Source of the DNA: Alistipes senegalensis
GTDB taxonomy: Bacteria > Pseudomonadota > Gammaproteobacteria > Burkholderiales > Burkholderiaceae_D
Direction of reading: 5' to 3'
NCBI GenBank assembly: GCA_023664945.1
Contig: JAMPER010000001.1
Span: 645,652-709,651, forward strand
DNA: 64,000 nucleotides
The notes under the pieces were generated by a model, which saw only the letters and a list, made by a program, of their open reading frames with translations, did not search any database and had not been told where the DNA came from. Numbering within the stretch: position 1 is the first letter of the stretch; each line of letters begins with the position of its first letter. Both the position numbers and the translations under genes were made by a program. Positions 35,114 to 46,245 of this stretch are shown here, in pieces.

Positions 35114-37207
35114 TTATCCCTGTGTCGGGGATGCGCCGTAGAGCTGCATGAGATGTTGCTGCGCACTGTATTTTTCCAGTTTTTTCCGGGGCTTTTTCTG
35201 GCGGTAGGTGCCGTCGGGACGTAGTTCCCACGCATTCTGGTTGTCTTTCAGGTAAGACAGGAGCCCTTCTTCCATGACCCGCTTTTTCAGTGTCTTGTCC
35301 AGAACCGGAAAGGCGACTTCCACCCGCCTGAAGAGGTTTCTTGCCATCCAGTCGGCGCTGGAAAGGTAGAGGTCGTGTTTTAAGTCGTTACGGAAGTAAT
35401 AGATGCGCGTATGCTCCAGGAAGCGCCCGATGATGGAGCGGACGCGGATATTTTCCGAGAGGCCGGGCACGCCTGGCCTTAAGGCGCAGGCGCCGCGCAC
35501 GATAAGGTCGATTTTGACGCCGGCAGAAGAGGCGGCGTACAGGGCGCGGATGACGGATTCGTCAATTAAGGCGTTCATTTTTGCAATGATGCGGCCTTTT
35601 TTGCCGAGGCGAGCCAGTCTGGCTTCATTGGCAATGGCACGGATGAGGTTTTTGTGCAGGTCAAAAGGAGCCAGCCAAAGCCGCTCCAGTTTTGCCGGTT
35701 TGGCAAGGCTTGTCAGCTGGATGAAGATTTCATTGACTTCCCTGCCGATTTCGCGGTCGGCTGTAATCAGGCCAAAATCTGTGTAGGAACGCGTGGTGTT
35801 CGGGTTGTAGTTGCCTGTGCCAAGATGGGCGTAGCAGCAAAGCTGTTCTCCTTCCCGGCGGATAGCCAGGGCCAGTTTGGCATGGGTTTTCAATCCCATG
35901 ACGCCATAGACGACCTGTGCGCCGGCTTCTTCCAGGCGTTTGGCCCAGTCAATATTCTGTTTTTCGTCAAAACGGGCTTTGAGCTCGACAACGGCAATGA
36001 CTTCCTTGCCTTGCAGGGCGGCGGAAATGAGCGATTCCATTAGTTCCGATGTCATGCCTGCCCGGTAGATGGTTTGCTTGATGACGACGACGGCGGGATC
36101 GGTTGCCGCTGTGCGAATGAAGTCGATAACGGTCTGGAATGACTGGAAGGGGTGGTGGAGCAGGATGTCCTGCTTTTTGAGGGCGTCAAAAAGGGAATGC
36201 CCGGTGTAGTGCCCCTGAAGAACCGAAGGGGTGTAGGAGGGGAAATACAGCTCCGGTTTTTTGACGTGGTCAAACAGCTCGTTTAACCGGACAATGTTGA
36301 CCGGCCCCTGGGCGTAATAGAGATCTTTTTGTTCCAGGTTGAACTGGTGCAGGAGAAAATCGGAAAGCCTGGCAGGACAGTCACGCGCGACTTCCAGGCG
36401 GACGGCGTTGCCATAGTGCCGGCTGTGGAGGCTGCTTTGGAGTGCTTCGCGCAGGTTTTTGACTTCTTCTTCATCGACCCACAGGTCGCTGTCACGTGTG
36501 ACGCGGAACTGGGAATAGGCAAGAATTTTCCTTTGCGGAAAAAGGGAAGCGATGTTGGCCTGGATGATGGAAGACAGCAGGGAAAAGGAAAGGCCGTTTT
36601 CCGAGAGCGCATCCGGCAGGCGGATGACACGGGGAAGGATGCGCGGGGCTTTGAGGATGGCAATATCGCTGCCGCGGCCAAAGGCATCCTTGCCGGAGAG
36701 GGAAATAATAAAATGCAGCCCCTTGTTGACGACCTGCGGGAAAGGATGGGCCGGATCCAGCACAATGGGTGTCAGAAGCGGCCGGATGTGTTCGTCAAAA
36801 AAGGAGGCGACCCATGCCTGCTGCACTTCATTCCGCTCTTTTTTACCCAGAAGGTGAATGCCGTTTTCTGCCAGAAGCGGCAGGACTTCCCTGTTCAGTA
36901 TCTGGTATTGTTTTTCGACCAGGGCATGGCATGTTTTGCTGATGTCTTGCAGGAGGGCGTCAATTTCCGAGGCGGTTTTGTTGGCGTTGGAATAGCGCCG
37001 GGCGTGGAGGCTGGCAACGCGTACTTCAAAAAATTCATCCAGGTTGCTGCCTGCGATACAGAGATACCTGAGACGCTCCATGAGGGGGAGGGCCGTATTT
37101 TCGGCCTGTGCCAGCACACGGGCATTGAACGCAAGCAGGGAGATATCACGGTCGAGGTAAAGGCCTGCATCAGCATTAACCGTGGAAAGTTGAGATGCCG
37201 CTTTCAT
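35114..37207 (-). CDS. ppk: Polyphosphate kinase 1
   Basis: 697 residues (E. coli 688). It has the four Ppk1 domains in order, with N-terminal DRDISLLAFNARVLAQAEN, the autophosphorylated histidine in CCYAHLGTGNYNPNTTRSYTDFGL, and the second catalytic region HTRIYYFRNDLKHDLYLSSADWMARNLFRRVE. It makes long-chain polyphosphate from ATP at the membrane. It is the first gene of ppk-sixA-sulP, with ppx encoded convergently nearby, so synthesis and breakdown genes are grouped. Confidence 0.97.
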   Translation of the reverse strand: MKAASQLSTVNADAGLYLDRDISLLAFNARVLAQAENTALPLMERLRYLCIAGSNLDEFFEVRVASLHARRYSNANKTASEIDALLQDISKTCHALVEKQYQILNREVLPLLAENGIHLLGKKERNEVQQAWVASFFDEHIRPLLTPIVLDPAHPFPQVVNKGLHFIISLSGKDAFGRGSDIAILKAPRILPRVIRLPDALSENGLSFSLLSSIIQANIASLFPQRKILAYSQFRVTRDSDLWVDEEEVKNLREALQSSLHSRHYGNAVRLEVARDCPARLSDFLLHQFNLEQKDLYYAQGPVNIVRLNELFDHVKKPELYFPSYTPSVLQGHYTGHSLFDALKKQDILLHHPFQSFQTVIDFIRTAATDPAVVVIKQTIYRAGMTSELMESLISAALQGKEVIAVVELKARFDEKQNIDWAKRLEEAGAQVVYGVMGLKTHAKLALAIRREGEQLCCYAHLGTGNYNPNTTRSYTDFGLITADREIGREVNEIFIQLTSLAKPAKLERLWLAPFDLHKNLIRAIANEARLARLGKKGRIIAKMNALIDESVIRALYAASSAGVKIDLIVRGACALRPGVPGLSENIRVRSIIGRFLEHTRIYYFRNDLKHDLYLSSADWMARNLFRRVEVAFPVLDKTLKKRVMEEGLLSYLKDNQNAWELRPDGTYRQKKPRKKLEKYSAQQHLMQLYGASPTQG

Positions 37208-37401
37208 GGTTTATCCTTCCGCTGTTTCCGGGAAGGCGGCAGGATGTGTTCTGCCGCCAATATTTGCCATCATACAAGGATAACCGGCCGTCATGGAAGG
37301 CGTATGCAAGAAAAGCGGCTCAGCTGGTTGTGGCAGGAATGATGAGAGCTGCAGGGAAGAAAGCCAAGGGAAAAAGCTGTCTGGACGCCAATGGCGTCAA
37401 A

Positions 37402-37426
37402 ACCGGCACAGGAAGGCTGTGCCGGT
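37402..37426 (-). terminator. Terminator downstream of the Hsp20 gene
   Basis: Stem accggcaca / tgtgccggt with a 7-nt loop; on the minus strand it is followed by TTT. A second small hairpin (gacgcc-aat-ggcgtc, 37384-37398) comes right after it. Confidence 0.65.
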
Positions 37427-37446
37427 GACAGGCGGTTTCCCGGGAA

Positions 37447-37899
37447 TCAGGAGACGGCCAGCATTTTTTTTGAGGAACCGGGTTTTTTCGGCAGGGTCAG
37501 TTGCAGCACACCGTTGGTATAGCAGGCTTCGGCGCGGGATTCATCCACCTCCTGCGCCAGGGAAAAGCTTCGGGACTGGCGGCCGACGTAGCGTTCGCTG
37601 CGGATAACTTTGCCTTCTTCTTTTTCCTGTGTTTCTTTTTTGACTTCAAATTCAATGGTGACCTGGTTGCCTTCTATACCGACCTGGATTTCCTCTTTGG
37701 AAACGCCGGGAGCATCTGCTTTGACAAGGTAGGCGTTGTCTGTTTCGGTGACATCAATTTTAATGCGCGGCTCCATCATTTCCATGTTGCCGATGGAGGG
37801 CATGAGGCGGAAATTGTTAAAGATTTCATCCAGGTTGCGAAAAGGCTCAAAACGGCTCAGTTCCCCAAAAGGGGCGATATGTCTTAAGGCATTGGCCAT
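37447..37899 (-). CDS. Small heat-shock protein of the Hsp20 family
   Basis: 150 residues. The alpha-crystallin domain covers about 43-140, with RIKIDVTETDNAYLVKADAPGV and the closing strand YTNGVLQLTLPKKP. The short N-terminal arm (FEPFRNLDEIFNNFRLMPSI) is typical of class A bacterial members. It binds unfolding proteins without ATP and passes them to DnaK/ClpB. On the minus strand upstream there is a CTTGAG element that might be part of a sigma-32 promoter, but the -10 part is poor. It lies alone between ppk and the transposase gene. Confidence 0.93.
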   Translation of the reverse strand: MANALRHIAPFGELSRFEPFRNLDEIFNNFRLMPSIGNMEMMEPRIKIDVTETDNAYLVKADAPGVSKEEIQVGIEGNQVTIEFEVKKETQEKEEGKVIRSERYVGRQSRSFSLAQEVDESRAEACYTNGVLQLTLPKKPGSSKKMLAVS

Positions 37900-38064
37900 T
37901 GTTTTCTCCCAATGTAGTCGTCAAGAAATATGTTTTCAGCGCAGACAGCTTCTTCTGGCCTTGCAGGAAGATTATTCTTTCCCTGGCAATGTGTGATGAG
38001 GCATCTCAAGGAAACAGAATAGTGAGCCTGTTTTTGTTTGTTTTGCAATACAGGGTAGAATAAT

Positions 38065-38079
38065 GGGGTCGGAGTCATT
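38065..38079. repeat. Left flanking repeat of the transposase element
   Basis: ggggtcggagtcatt, an imperfect inverted copy (13 of 15 bases) of 38858-38872 on the far side of the transposase gene. Such ggggtcagagt-type sequences commonly flank REP-associated transposases. Confidence 0.7.
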
Positions 38080-38093
38080 ATGTGGAGCATACT

Positions 38094-38789
38094 GTGGCCA
38101 GATCAGCCCGCCTGATTCTTCCGTATCAGCCTCATCATATTCTCCAAAAGGGAAATAACCGGTCGCGGATTTTTTGTGAAGAGGAGGATTACCTGTTTTT
38201 CCTCAGGCAGCTTCGCGAGGCAGCTGCGCAATATGAGGTGGCTGTGCATGCCTATTTGCTGATGGAATCGAGGTTCCACCTGCTTGCCACGCCAAAAGAT
38301 ATGGTGGGGTTATCGCGCATGATGCAGCGGGCGGGACGTTATTATGTGCCGTATTTCAACAGAAAATATGGCAGGAGCGGGACATTGTGGGAGGGGCGCT
38401 ACCGGACTTCACCGATAGAGGCTTCGACCAGTTTTCTGGTGTGCTGCTGTTTTATTGAATGGCTGCCGGTGACAAGCGGAGTGGTTCGCCAGCTGCCGGA
38501 TTGGCGCTGGTCCAGTTATGCGCATCATGCCGGTATCAGGCAGGATCCCCTGATTCAGGATCACCGGCTTTACTGGGATTTGGGCAATACGCCTTTTGCG
38601 CGTGAGGCGGCTTACAGCAGGTTGATGGCAGCGCCTTTTTCTGCCGAGGCAGGCAGAAAGATGGAGCTGGCTTTTGAGTATGGCTGGCCGGTGGGAACAG
38701 AGGGTTTCCGGCTTGAGCTGGAGCGGCGGACAGCCAAAAAAATCCGGATGGGGAAAAGAGGGCGTCCTCCCAGGGAACGGGAGGATTAA
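38094..38789 (+). CDS. REP-associated tyrosine transposase (Y1/IS200-like), probably inactive
   Basis: 231 residues. It starts MARSARLILPYQPHHILQKGNNR, the usual opening of the REP-associated tyrosine transposase family, and has the matching block FNRKYGRSGTLWEGRYRT. The catalytic tyrosine is likely Y84 in a YxxxxN context. The metal-binding HUH motif is altered: where the family has NHVHLL this protein has SRFHLL, so the first histidine is an arginine (R60). The later conserved N-P-V-R-A block is also eroded (IEWLPVTSGVV). The GTG start at 38094 is preferred over GTG 38082 because ggag lies six bases upstream. The reading frame is intact, so it may be either domesticated or recently inactivated. 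Confidence 0.85.
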   Translation: MARSARLILPYQPHHILQKGNNRSRIFCEEEDYLFFLRQLREAAAQYEVAVHAYLLMESRFHLLATPKDMVGLSRMMQRAGRYYVPYFNRKYGRSGTLWEGRYRTSPIEASTSFLVCCCFIEWLPVTSGVVRQLPDWRWSSYAHHAGIRQDPLIQDHRLYWDLGNTPFAREAAYSRLMAAPFSAEAGRKMELAFEYGWPVGTEGFRLELERRTAKKIRMGKRGRPPRERED

Positions 38790-38813
38790 CGATATTTTTT
38801 TGCAAAAACATCT

Positions 38814-38878
38814 ACTCTGTCCCTTTTATGGATTTTTTATTGTTCTCATAAAAATAAAATCACTCTGACCCCTTTTAT
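38814..38878. repeat. Right flanking repeats of the transposase element
   Basis: Two near-identical direct copies, actctgtcccttttat (38814-38829) and actctgaccccttttat (38862-38878), 48 bp apart. The second contains the inverted partner (38858-38872) of the left flank at 38065-38079. Confidence 0.7.
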
Positions 38879-38990
38879 TTTTTGGAGGCGGCCGGTTTTA
38901 TCCATAATAATTTTCAGCGGAAACGTTTTGGCGGCAAGGTGTGCGGCAAGACGGGATGAAAAATAAACGAGGCAAAACGGAGAACAAGGT

Positions 38991-41900
38991 ATGCGTCCAC
39001 AGGGGTTATATCATCCGGCTTATGAGCATGATGCTTGCGGCGTCGGGTTTGTCGCCCATATCAAGGGGGAGAAGAGCCACGAAATTATTGAGCAGGGGAT
39101 TCTGATCCTGAAAAATCTGACGCATCGGGGCGCTGTGGGGGCAGACAAGCTGATGGGAGACGGCGCAGGGATGCTGATTCAGATACCTGACCAGTATTTC
39201 CGGGAAGAGATGGCCTTGCAGGGGGTAACGCTGCCGCCGCCCGGGGAGTATGGCGTCGGCATGATTTTTTTGCCGAAGGAGCAGGGGTCGAGGCTGGCCT
39301 GCGAGCGCGAGATTGAGCGGACTGTCCGTGCCGAGGGGCAGGTTGTGCTGGGCTGGCGGGATGTACCGGTGGACAGCGAAATGCCCATGTCGCCGGTTGT
39401 CAGGGAAAAGGAACCGGTCATCCGCCAGATCTTCATTGGGCGCGGCCCGGATGTGATGGTGACAGATGTGCTGGAACGCAAGCTTTTTGTTATCCGGAAG
39501 GCGGCGGGCCATGCCATTCAGGATTTGAATCTGGCGCATTGCCGGGAATTTTTTGTGCCTTCGATGTCGGCGCGCACGATTGTGTACAAGGGGCTGCTCC
39601 TGGCTGACCAGGTAGAGACGTATTACAAGGATTTGCAGGACCCGCGCTGTGTCTCGGCGCTGGCGATGGTGCACCAGCGTTTTTCGACCAATACTTTCCC
39701 GGAGTGGCCGCTGGCGCATCCTTACCGGCTGGTGGCGCATAATGGCGAGATCAATACGGTCAAGGGCAATTTCAACTGGCTGCGTGCGCGGGAAGGGATG
39801 ATGAAATCGGCTGTGCTGGAGGAAGATCTCGGCAAGCTGTATCCCATTACTTACGAGGGGCAATCCGATACGGCCTGTTTTGACAATGTGCTGGAGCTTT
39901 TGGTGATGTCGGGGTATCCCCTGGCGCATGCAGTCATGATGATGATTCCCGAGGCCTGGGAAAACCATGCGCAGATGGAGCCGAACCGGCGCGCTTTTTA
40001 TGAGTATCACGCTGCCATGATGGAACCGTGGGACGGGCCTGCCGCCATGGCGTTTACGGATGGACGGCAGATTGGCGGTATGCTGGACCGCAACGGGCTG
40101 CGTCCGGCCCGGTATATTGTGACGGATGATGATCTGGTGGTAATGGCGTCTGAAACCGGTGTTTTGCCTATTCCGGAGTCCCGTATTGTCAGGAAGTGGC
40201 GTCTGGAACCGGGCAAGATGTTTCTGGTGGATATGGAAGCGGGGCGGATTGTTGATGACAGCGAGATTAAAAGTATTTATGCCAATGCCCGGCCATACCG
40301 TGCCTGGATTCGCTCGGTCAGCATCAATCTGCATGAGCTGAAGGAGCGGGTAACGCATATTCCTGTTTCGCCTGTTTCGCTTCTGGAAAGGCAGCAGGCG
40401 TTCGGTTATACCCGTGAAGATGTCCGGGTTATTTTGCCGCCGATGGCGCTTTCAGGCGAGGAAGCCATTGGTTCCATGGGAAATGACGCGCCGCTGGCGG
40501 TGCTGTCGCACCGGCCCAGGCTGCTTTACCATTATTTCAAGCAGTTGTTTGCGCAGGTAACGAACCCGCCTATTGATCCGATCAGGGAAGAGATGGTGAT
40601 GTCCCTGATTTCCTATCTGGGTCCCAAACCGAATTTGCTGGATACCAATAATGTGAATCCGCCCATGCGGCTGGAGATCCGCCAGCCGGTGCTGGGGTTT
40701 GCCGAGATGGAGGCAATTCACAGTATTGACGCCTATACCAACGGCAAGTTTCGTTCTTATGAGCTGAATATTTGTTATCCGCTTCCCTGGGGAAAAGAAG
40801 GGATTGAGGCGCATGTGGCATCGCTGTGTTCGGAAGCGGTTGATGCCGTCAGATCCGGGCACAATATCCTGATTGTTTCTGATCGCGCCATCAATGCCGG
40901 TATGGTGGCGGTGCCTGCGCTTTTGGCCGTTTCGGCGGTGCACCAGCACCTGATTGCCCGCGGTTTGCGTGCGTTGACCGGTCTGGTGGTGGAAACCGGT
41001 TCGGCGAGGGAGACGCACCATTTTGCGCTGCTTGCCGGTTATGGGGCGGAAGCGGTGCATCCGTATCTGGCGCTGGAAATGCTGGCTGACATGGCACCTT
41101 CGCTTTCACCGGATCTCACGCCCGAGGCAGCACAGGCCAATTTTGTCAAGGCGATCAACAAGGGGATGCTCAAGGTGATGTCCAAGATGGGTATTTCCAC
41201 TTACCGTTCTTATTGCGGGGCGCAGATATTTGAGGCGATCGGCTTGTCCGGCGCGCTGGTGGAGAAGTATTTCCGTGGAACGGTGTCCAGTGTGGAAGGG
41301 ATGGATATTTTTGACCTTGCCGAAGAATCGCTCCGCCTGCACAAGATGGCGTTCGGGCCGGGGCAGCAGTATAGAAAGACGCTGGATGCAGGAGGGGAAT
41401 ATGCTTTCCGGAGCCAGGGGGAAGAACATATGTTTACGCCGGAGGCGATTGCTGCGCTTCAGCATGCTTCCCGTTCCAACAGTTACAGCACTTACAAGGA
41501 GTTTGCGCAGATTGTCAACGACCAGTCCCGACGCCAGATGACGCTAAGGGGGTTGTTTGAGTTCAAGATTGATCCGGTGAAGGCTATTTCTGTGGATGAG
41601 GTGGAGCCGGCAAAAGAGATTGTGAAGCGGTTTGCTACAGGGGCTATGTCGCTGGGGTCGATTAGCGCGGAAGCGCATGCTTCGCTTGCGGTGGCGATGA
41701 ACCGCATTGGCGGCAAATCCAATACGGGCGAAGGCGGCGAGGATCCGCGGCGCTATGAGAATGAGCGGGCCGGTGTGCCGATCAGGCAGGGGGAAACGCT
41801 GGCTTCCATTTTGGGCAAAGACCGGATTGTGGCGGATATTCCGCTTCAGGCGGGGGATTCGCTTCGGTCGCGTATCAAGCAGGTGGCATCGGGCCGTTTC

Positions 41901-43667
41901 GGGGTGACGGCGGAATACTTAAATACGGCAGACGAGATCCAGATCAAGATGGCACAGGGGGCCAAGCCGGGCGAGGGCGGCCAGCTGCCTGGCGACAAGG
42001 TGTCGGATTATATTGCCAGTATGCGTTATTCTGTGCCTGGCGTCGGCCTGATTTCGCCGCCGCCGCACCATGATATTTATTCTATTGAAGATCTGGCGCA
42101 GTTGATTCATGACCTGAAGAATGTGAATCCGGCGGCTTCCATTTCGGTCAAGCTGGTGTCGGAAGTTGGTGTGGGAACGATTGCGGCCGGTGTGGCGAAA
42201 GCCAAGGCTGACCACATTGTGATTGCCGGGCATGACGGCGGTACAGGCGCATCTCCGCTTTCTTCTGTCAAGCATACCGGTTCTCCCTGGGAGATTGGCC
42301 TGGCCGAGGCGCAGCAGACTTTGGTGCTGAACAATCTTCGCGGCCGGGTGCGTATCCAGGCGGACGGGCAGATGAAGACGGGGCGCGATGTGGCGATTGC
42401 TGCCATGCTGGGGGCCGATGAAGTCGGGTTTGCGACGGCACCGCTGGTGACGCAAGGCTGCATTATGATGCGCAAGTGCCATCTCAATACCTGTCCTGTG
42501 GGGGTGGCAACGCAGGATCCGGCGCTTAGGGCCAAATTCAGCGGCAAGCCGGAGTATGTCGTCAATTACCTTTTCTTTGTGGCAGAAGAGTTGCGCCAGA
42601 TTATGGCGCAGCTGGGTATCCGGCGTTATGAGGAGTTAATCGGGCGGGTTGATTTGCTTGACCAGTCGAAGGCGGTTCTTTACTGGAAGGAAAAGGGCCT
42701 GGATTTCAGCCGTTTGTTCTATCAGCCGGAGATGGCGGATGCGGTTCCCAGAAAGCATGAAGAGCAGCAGGATCATGGATTGCAGGAGGCGTTGGATCAC
42801 CGCTTGATTGCCCAGGCAATGCCGGCGCTGGAAAAGGGAGAGAAGGTGTCGTTTATTTCGCCTGTCAAAAACAGCAACCGTACGGTGGGCGCAATGCTTT
42901 CCGGCGAAATTGCCCGGCGTTACGGCCATATCGGGCTGCCGGATGACACGATTCATATCCAGTTGCAGGGAACGGCAGGGCAATCAGCCGGCGCTTTCCT
43001 TGCGCATGGCATTACGCTTGATCTGGTGGGGGAAGCCAATGATTATGTTGGCAAGGGGTTGTCCGGCGGGCGGCTGATTCTTCGTCCCCATGCCCAGTTC
43101 CGGGGGCGGCCGGAGCAAAATATGATTGCCGGGAATACGGTTTTGTATGGCGCGATTGCGGGGGAGGCTTTTTTCCATGGTATGACGGGGGAACGTTTCG
43201 CTGTCAGGAATTCCGGCGCGGCGGCAGTTGTTGAAGGGGTTGGCGACCACGGCTGCGAGTATATGACGGGCGGTACGGTGGTGGTGCTTGGGCAGACTGG
43301 CCGGAATTTTGCGGCAGGTATGTCAGGCGGGATTGCTTATGTTTATGACCCGGACGGCGTATTCGAAAGCCGCTGCAATTTGTCCATGGTTTCGCTGGAG
43401 CCGGTTTTGCCGCAGGCCGAGCAGGAACAGCATACTGATCATGCTGTCTGGCACAACATGACGCGCCACGACGGGCAGGAACCGGATGAGGTGATTTTAA
43501 AGCGCCTGATTGAGCGGCATTTCATTCATACCGGCAGCCTGGTTGCCCGGCAGATGATGGATGGCTGGGAGAGGGCGCGCGGCCGGTTTGTCAAGGTGTT
43601 TCCGATGGAATACCGTCGTGCCTTGATGGAGCTGAATGCAGGAAAAACGGCAAATCAGGCACGGTAG
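38991..43667 (+). CDS. gltB: Glutamate synthase (NADPH) large subunit
   Basis: 1558 residues. The first 15 residues are a propeptide, so C16 (in [11 protein letters not shown]) becomes the N-terminal nucleophile of the glutaminase domain (16 to about 430). The central domain, the FMN-binding synthase domain (about 850-1220, with [14 protein letters not shown] and [12 protein letters not shown]) and the GXGXG C-terminal domain follow. The 3Fe-4S cysteines are in [15 protein letters not shown]. It makes two glutamates from glutamine and 2-oxoglutarate. It is 42 bp upstream of gltD. Confidence 0.97.
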   Translation: MRPQGLYHPAYEHDACGVGFVAHIKGEKSHEIIEQGILILKNLTHRGAVGADKLMGDGAGMLIQIPDQYFREEMALQGVTLPPPGEYGVGMIFLPKEQGSRLACEREIERTVRAEGQVVLGWRDVPVDSEMPMSPVVREKEPVIRQIFIGRGPDVMVTDVLERKLFVIRKAAGHAIQDLNLAHCREFFVPSMSARTIVYKGLLLADQVETYYKDLQDPRCVSALAMVHQRFSTNTFPEWPLAHPYRLVAHNGEINTVKGNFNWLRAREGMMKSAVLEEDLGKLYPITYEGQSDTACFDNVLELLVMSGYPLAHAVMMMIPEAWENHAQMEPNRRAFYEYHAAMMEPWDGPAAMAFTDGRQIGGMLDRNGLRPARYIVTDDDLVVMASETGVLPIPESRIVRKWRLEPGKMFLVDMEAGRIVDDSEIKSIYANARPYRAWIRSVSINLHELKERVTHIPVSPVSLLERQQAFGYTREDVRVILPPMALSGEEAIGSMGNDAPLAVLSHRPRLLYHYFKQLFAQVTNPPIDPIREEMVMSLISYLGPKPNLLDTNNVNPPMRLEIRQPVLGFAEMEAIHSIDAYTNGKFRSYELNICYPLPWGKEGIEAHVASLCSEAVDAVRSGHNILIVSDRAINAGMVAVPALLAVSAVHQHLIARGLRALTGLVVETGSARETHHFALLAGYGAEAVHPYLALEMLADMAPSLSPDLTPEAAQANFVKAINKGMLKVMSKMGISTYRSYCGAQIFEAIGLSGALVEKYFRGTVSSVEGMDIFDLAEESLRLHKMAFGPGQQYRKTLDAGGEYAFRSQGEEHMFTPEAIAALQHASRSNSYSTYKEFAQIVNDQSRRQMTLRGLFEFKIDPVKAISVDEVEPAKEIVKRFATGAMSLGSISAEAHASLAVAMNRIGGKSNTGEGGEDPRRYENERAGVPIRQGETLASILGKDRIVADIPLQAGDSLRSRIKQVASGRFGVTAEYLNTADEIQIKMAQGAKPGEGGQLPGDKVSDYIASMRYSVPGVGLISPPPHHDIYSIEDLAQLIHDLKNVNPAASISVKLVSEVGVGTIAAGVAKAKADHIVIAGHDGGTGASPLSSVKHTGSPWEIGLAEAQQTLVLNNLRGRVRIQADGQMKTGRDVAIAAMLGADEVGFATAPLVTQGCIMMRKCHLNTCPVGVATQDPALRAKFSGKPEYVVNYLFFVAEELRQIMAQLGIRRYEELIGRVDLLDQSKAVLYWKEKGLDFSRLFYQPEMADAVPRKHEEQQDHGLQEALDHRLIAQAMPALEKGEKVSFISPVKNSNRTVGAMLSGEIARRYGHIGLPDDTIHIQLQGTAGQSAGAFLAHGITLDLVGEANDYVGKGLSGGRLILRPHAQFRGRPEQNMIAGNTVLYGAIAGEAFFHGMTGERFAVRNSGAAAVVEGVGDHGCEYMTGGTVVVLGQTGRNFAAGMSGGIAYVYDPDGVFESRCNLSMVSLEPVLPQAEQEQHTDHAVWHNMTRHDGQEPDEVILKRLIERHFIHTGSLVARQMMDGWERARGRFVKVFPMEYRRALMELNAGKTANQAR

Positions 43668-43709
43668 GCGTCTGCGGGTTATGAAAGAAAAAATGAAGGG
43701 AATATTGCC

Positions 43710-45176
43710 ATGGGAAAAATAACCGGGTTCATGGAGTTTGCTCGCATTGAGGAGCCGCATCTTCAGCCTGCCGAACGGGTGAAGCATTATCGGGAATTTA
43801 CGTTGAATCTGACGCCGGAGCAGGCGTTGCAGCAAGGTGCGCGCTGTATGGATTGCGGCGTACCCTTTTGCCATCAGGCCTGTCCGGTTCACAATATGAT
43901 TCCGGACTGGAATGATATGGTGTATCAGGGCCGTTTTCGCGAAGCGCTTGACCGGCTGCATCTGACCAATAATTTTCCGGAAATTACCGGCAGGGTATGT
44001 CCTGCACTGTGTGAGGCGGCTTGCGTTGCCGGGCTGGCAACCGAAGCGGTGGGGATCCGGTCTATTGAGCGGTTTATTGTGGAAACGGGCTGGGAGAATG
44101 GATGGATCAGGCCGGAACCGGCCACTTTCCGAACCGGCAGAAAAGTTGCTGTTGTCGGTTCCGGCCCGGCAGGGCTGGCTGCCGCCCAGCAGCTGGCCAG
44201 GGCAGGGCATGATGTGGTGGTTTTTGAGAAAAACAGCGAGCCAGGGGGATTGTTGCGGTACGGGATACCGGATTTCAAGCTGGAAAAGCAGTTTGTTGAC
44301 CGGCGGATTAAACAGATGCAGGAAGAGGGAGTGGTGTTCCGTACGGGGGTTCTGGTGGGGAAAGCGTTTCCTGAACGTATTGCCAACTATGCCAAAGAAA
44401 AAATAGAACCGGAGGCGTTGGTACGGGATTTTGATGCGGTTATTCTTGCCGGCGGTGCAGAGCAGCCGCGGGATCCGGGGTTGCCGGGCAGCGATTTGCA
44501 CGGGGTTTATTACGCAATGGAGTTCCTGGTGGAGCAAAACCGGGCTGTTGTGCGGAAAAAAACGGCAGGCCGTCTTTCGGCAGCAGGCAAGCGGGTTGTG
44601 GTTATCGGCGGCGGGGATACGGGCTCGGACTGTGTGGGCGTTGCCAACCGGCAGGGTGCGGCCAGTATCTTGCAGCTGGACCGGATGCCCATGCCGCCGG
44701 AAAGGGAGAACAAGCTGCTGGAGTGGCCTTACTGGCCGAAGAAACTTCGCGTTTCTTCTTCTCATGAGGAGGGGTGCCACCGGGATTGGCAGGTGTTGAC
44801 CAAGCGGATTGAAGGGAAGCGGGGCAGGGTAACCGGGCTGGTTGCCTGCCGGGTGGATTTTGTTGAGGGACGTTTTGTTGAACGGCCGGATTCCGAGTTT
44901 GCTATTCCTGCGGATATGGTGTTGTTTGCGGCAGGTTTTGCCGGGCCGGTGCCGCAGGTTTTGGCGGATTTTGGTGTGGAAAAGGACCGGCGGGGCAATG
45001 TGCTGGCAGAGGATGAAAAGGGAGAACAACCGTACCGGACTTCGGTGGAGAAGGTGTTTGCCGCCGGGGATATGCGGAGGGGGCAGTCGCTGGTGGTCTG
45101 GGCAGTGAAGGAAGGCAGGGAGTGCGCACGCGCTGTTGACCGTTACCTGATGGGAGGGGCCGCTTCGCTGGGCTGA
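43710..45176 (+). CDS. gltD: Glutamate synthase (NADPH) small subunit
   Basis: 488 residues. Two 4Fe-4S cysteine groups are seen, [15 protein letters not shown] (about 46-60) and [12 protein letters not shown] binding is at [17 protein letters not shown] (about 144-160), NADPH binding at [15 protein letters not shown], and the closing FAD motif [17 protein letters not shown]. It passes electrons from NADPH to GltB. The start has aaggga 8 bases upstream. Co-transcribed with gltB. Confidence 0.97.
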   Translation: MGKITGFMEFARIEEPHLQPAERVKHYREFTLNLTPEQALQQGARCMDCGVPFCHQACPVHNMIPDWNDMVYQGRFREALDRLHLTNNFPEITGRVCPALCEAACVAGLATEAVGIRSIERFIVETGWENGWIRPEPATFRTGRKVAVVGSGPAGLAAAQQLARAGHDVVVFEKNSEPGGLLRYGIPDFKLEKQFVDRRIKQMQEEGVVFRTGVLVGKAFPERIANYAKEKIEPEALVRDFDAVILAGGAEQPRDPGLPGSDLHGVYYAMEFLVEQNRAVVRKKTAGRLSAAGKRVVVIGGGDTGSDCVGVANRQGAASILQLDRMPMPPERENKLLEWPYWPKKLRVSSSHEEGCHRDWQVLTKRIEGKRGRVTGLVACRVDFVEGRFVERPDSEFAIPADMVLFAAGFAGPVPQVLADFGVEKDRRGNVLAEDEKGEQPYRTSVEKVFAAGDMRRGQSLVVWAVKEGRECARAVDRYLMGGAASLG

Positions 45177-45276
45177 GTGGGGCGGCATCCGCTTTTTCTG
45201 TTGATCGGGCGCAAGGCTGACACATCGTGTTACAGTAAGTTTTTGCCGATTTGCGCCATTTCAGCGTGGTATCCGC

Positions 45277-45282
45277 TACAAT
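45277..45282 (+). promoter_or_regulatory. Possible -10 box for dapA
   Basis: TACAAT, five of six bases matching the -10 consensus, about 20-40 bases before the start codon; no good -35 box at normal spacing. Confidence 0.3.
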
Positions 45283-45315
45283 CAGATTTTTCCAATATAC
45301 ATGGATGATAATGTC

Positions 45316-46203
45316 ATGATTCAGGGGAGCATTGTTGCAATTGTCACACCCATGCATCCGGACGGCAGTCTGGATATGGATGGCTTGCGCAGGTTGATTG
45401 ACTGGCATGTTGCCGAAGGGACAGATGCCCTTGTTATTGTGGGGACGACAGGTGAATCTCCCACGGTTTCTTTTGAGGAGCATTGCAAGCTGGTTGAAGT
45501 GGCGGTTAAACAGGCCAACGGGCGCATTCCCGTGATTGCCGGAACAGGGGGCAATTCCACGACCGAGGCAATCGAGCTGACTGAACATGCCAAAAAGGCA
45601 GGGGCAAACGCTTCTTTACAGGTTGTGCCCTACTATAACCGGCCGACCCAGGAGGGGATGTACCGGCATTTCCGCAAGATTGCCGAGACGGTTGATTTGC
45701 CGGTTATTTTGTATAACGTGCCGGGCCGGACGGTTGCCGACATGTCCAACGACACGATTCTTAAGCTTGCCCAGGTGCCCGGCATTGCAGGTGTGAAGGA
45801 TGCGACAGGCAATCTGGCAAGAGGGATTGGCCTGCTGCGCCAGGCGCCGGCGGGTTTCAGTGTGTATTCCGGCGACGACGCTACTGCCATGGCGCTTATG
45901 TTATGCGGCGCAAAGGGCAATATTTCTGTTGTGGCCAATGTGGCACCAAAGGAGATGCACCTGATGTGTGCTGCGGCGCTTAAGGGGGATACGGCGGCTG
46001 CACGCCGGATCAACGACCGGCTTTTCCCGCTTTATACCCAGCTGTTTGTTGAGCCCAATCCGGTTCCGGTGAAGTGGCTGATGAATGTGCTTGGCATGAT
46101 TCCGCCGGGGATACGGCTGCCGCTGGCTCCTCTTGGCGCGGCCTGCCATGATACGGTTCGCCGGGCCTGGCAGGAATGCGGCGTTGAGATGAGTTTTAAA
46201 TAG
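45316..46203 (+). CDS. dapA: 4-hydroxy-tetrahydrodipicolinate synthase
   Basis: 295 residues. The start [13 protein letters not shown] matches the family opening; an ATG five codons earlier (45301) is the alternative. The active site is complete: GTTGESPT, catalytic tyrosine in [15 protein letters not shown], and Schiff-base lysine in [12 protein letters not shown]. It condenses pyruvate with aspartate semialdehyde, the first step to lysine and meso-diaminopimelate for the cell wall. It is followed at 42 bp by bamC, a common order. Confidence 0.96.
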   Translation: MIQGSIVAIVTPMHPDGSLDMDGLRRLIDWHVAEGTDALVIVGTTGESPTVSFEEHCKLVEVAVKQANGRIPVIAGTGGNSTTEAIELTEHAKKAGANASLQVVPYYNRPTQEGMYRHFRKIAETVDLPVILYNVPGRTVADMSNDTILKLAQVPGIAGVKDATGNLARGIGLLRQAPAGFSVYSGDDATAMALMLCGAKGNISVVANVAPKEMHLMCAAALKGDTAAARRINDRLFPLYTQLFVEPNPVPVKWLMNVLGMIPPGIRLPLAPLGAACHDTVRRAWQECGVEMSFK

Positions 46204-46245
46204 GCTGCTGTGAGACTGCTGCCAAACTGGAATTTGCCGGGAAAA

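Noticed and set aside
37900..38064. Sigma-32 promoter for Hsp20
   Set aside because: A CTTGAG element is present on the minus strand but no CCCCAT-like -10 at the right spacing, so it was not listed as a feature.
39006..40358. 450-codon open frame antisense to gltB
   Set aside because: Shadow of the glutaminase domain of gltB; composition is unlike a real protein and the sense strand is clearly coding.
43497..45188. 563-codon open frame antisense to gltD
   Set aside because: It mirrors gltD in a GC-rich stretch, has an Arg/Pro/His-rich composition, no family motifs and no ribosome site; gltD on the plus strand has all its motifs.
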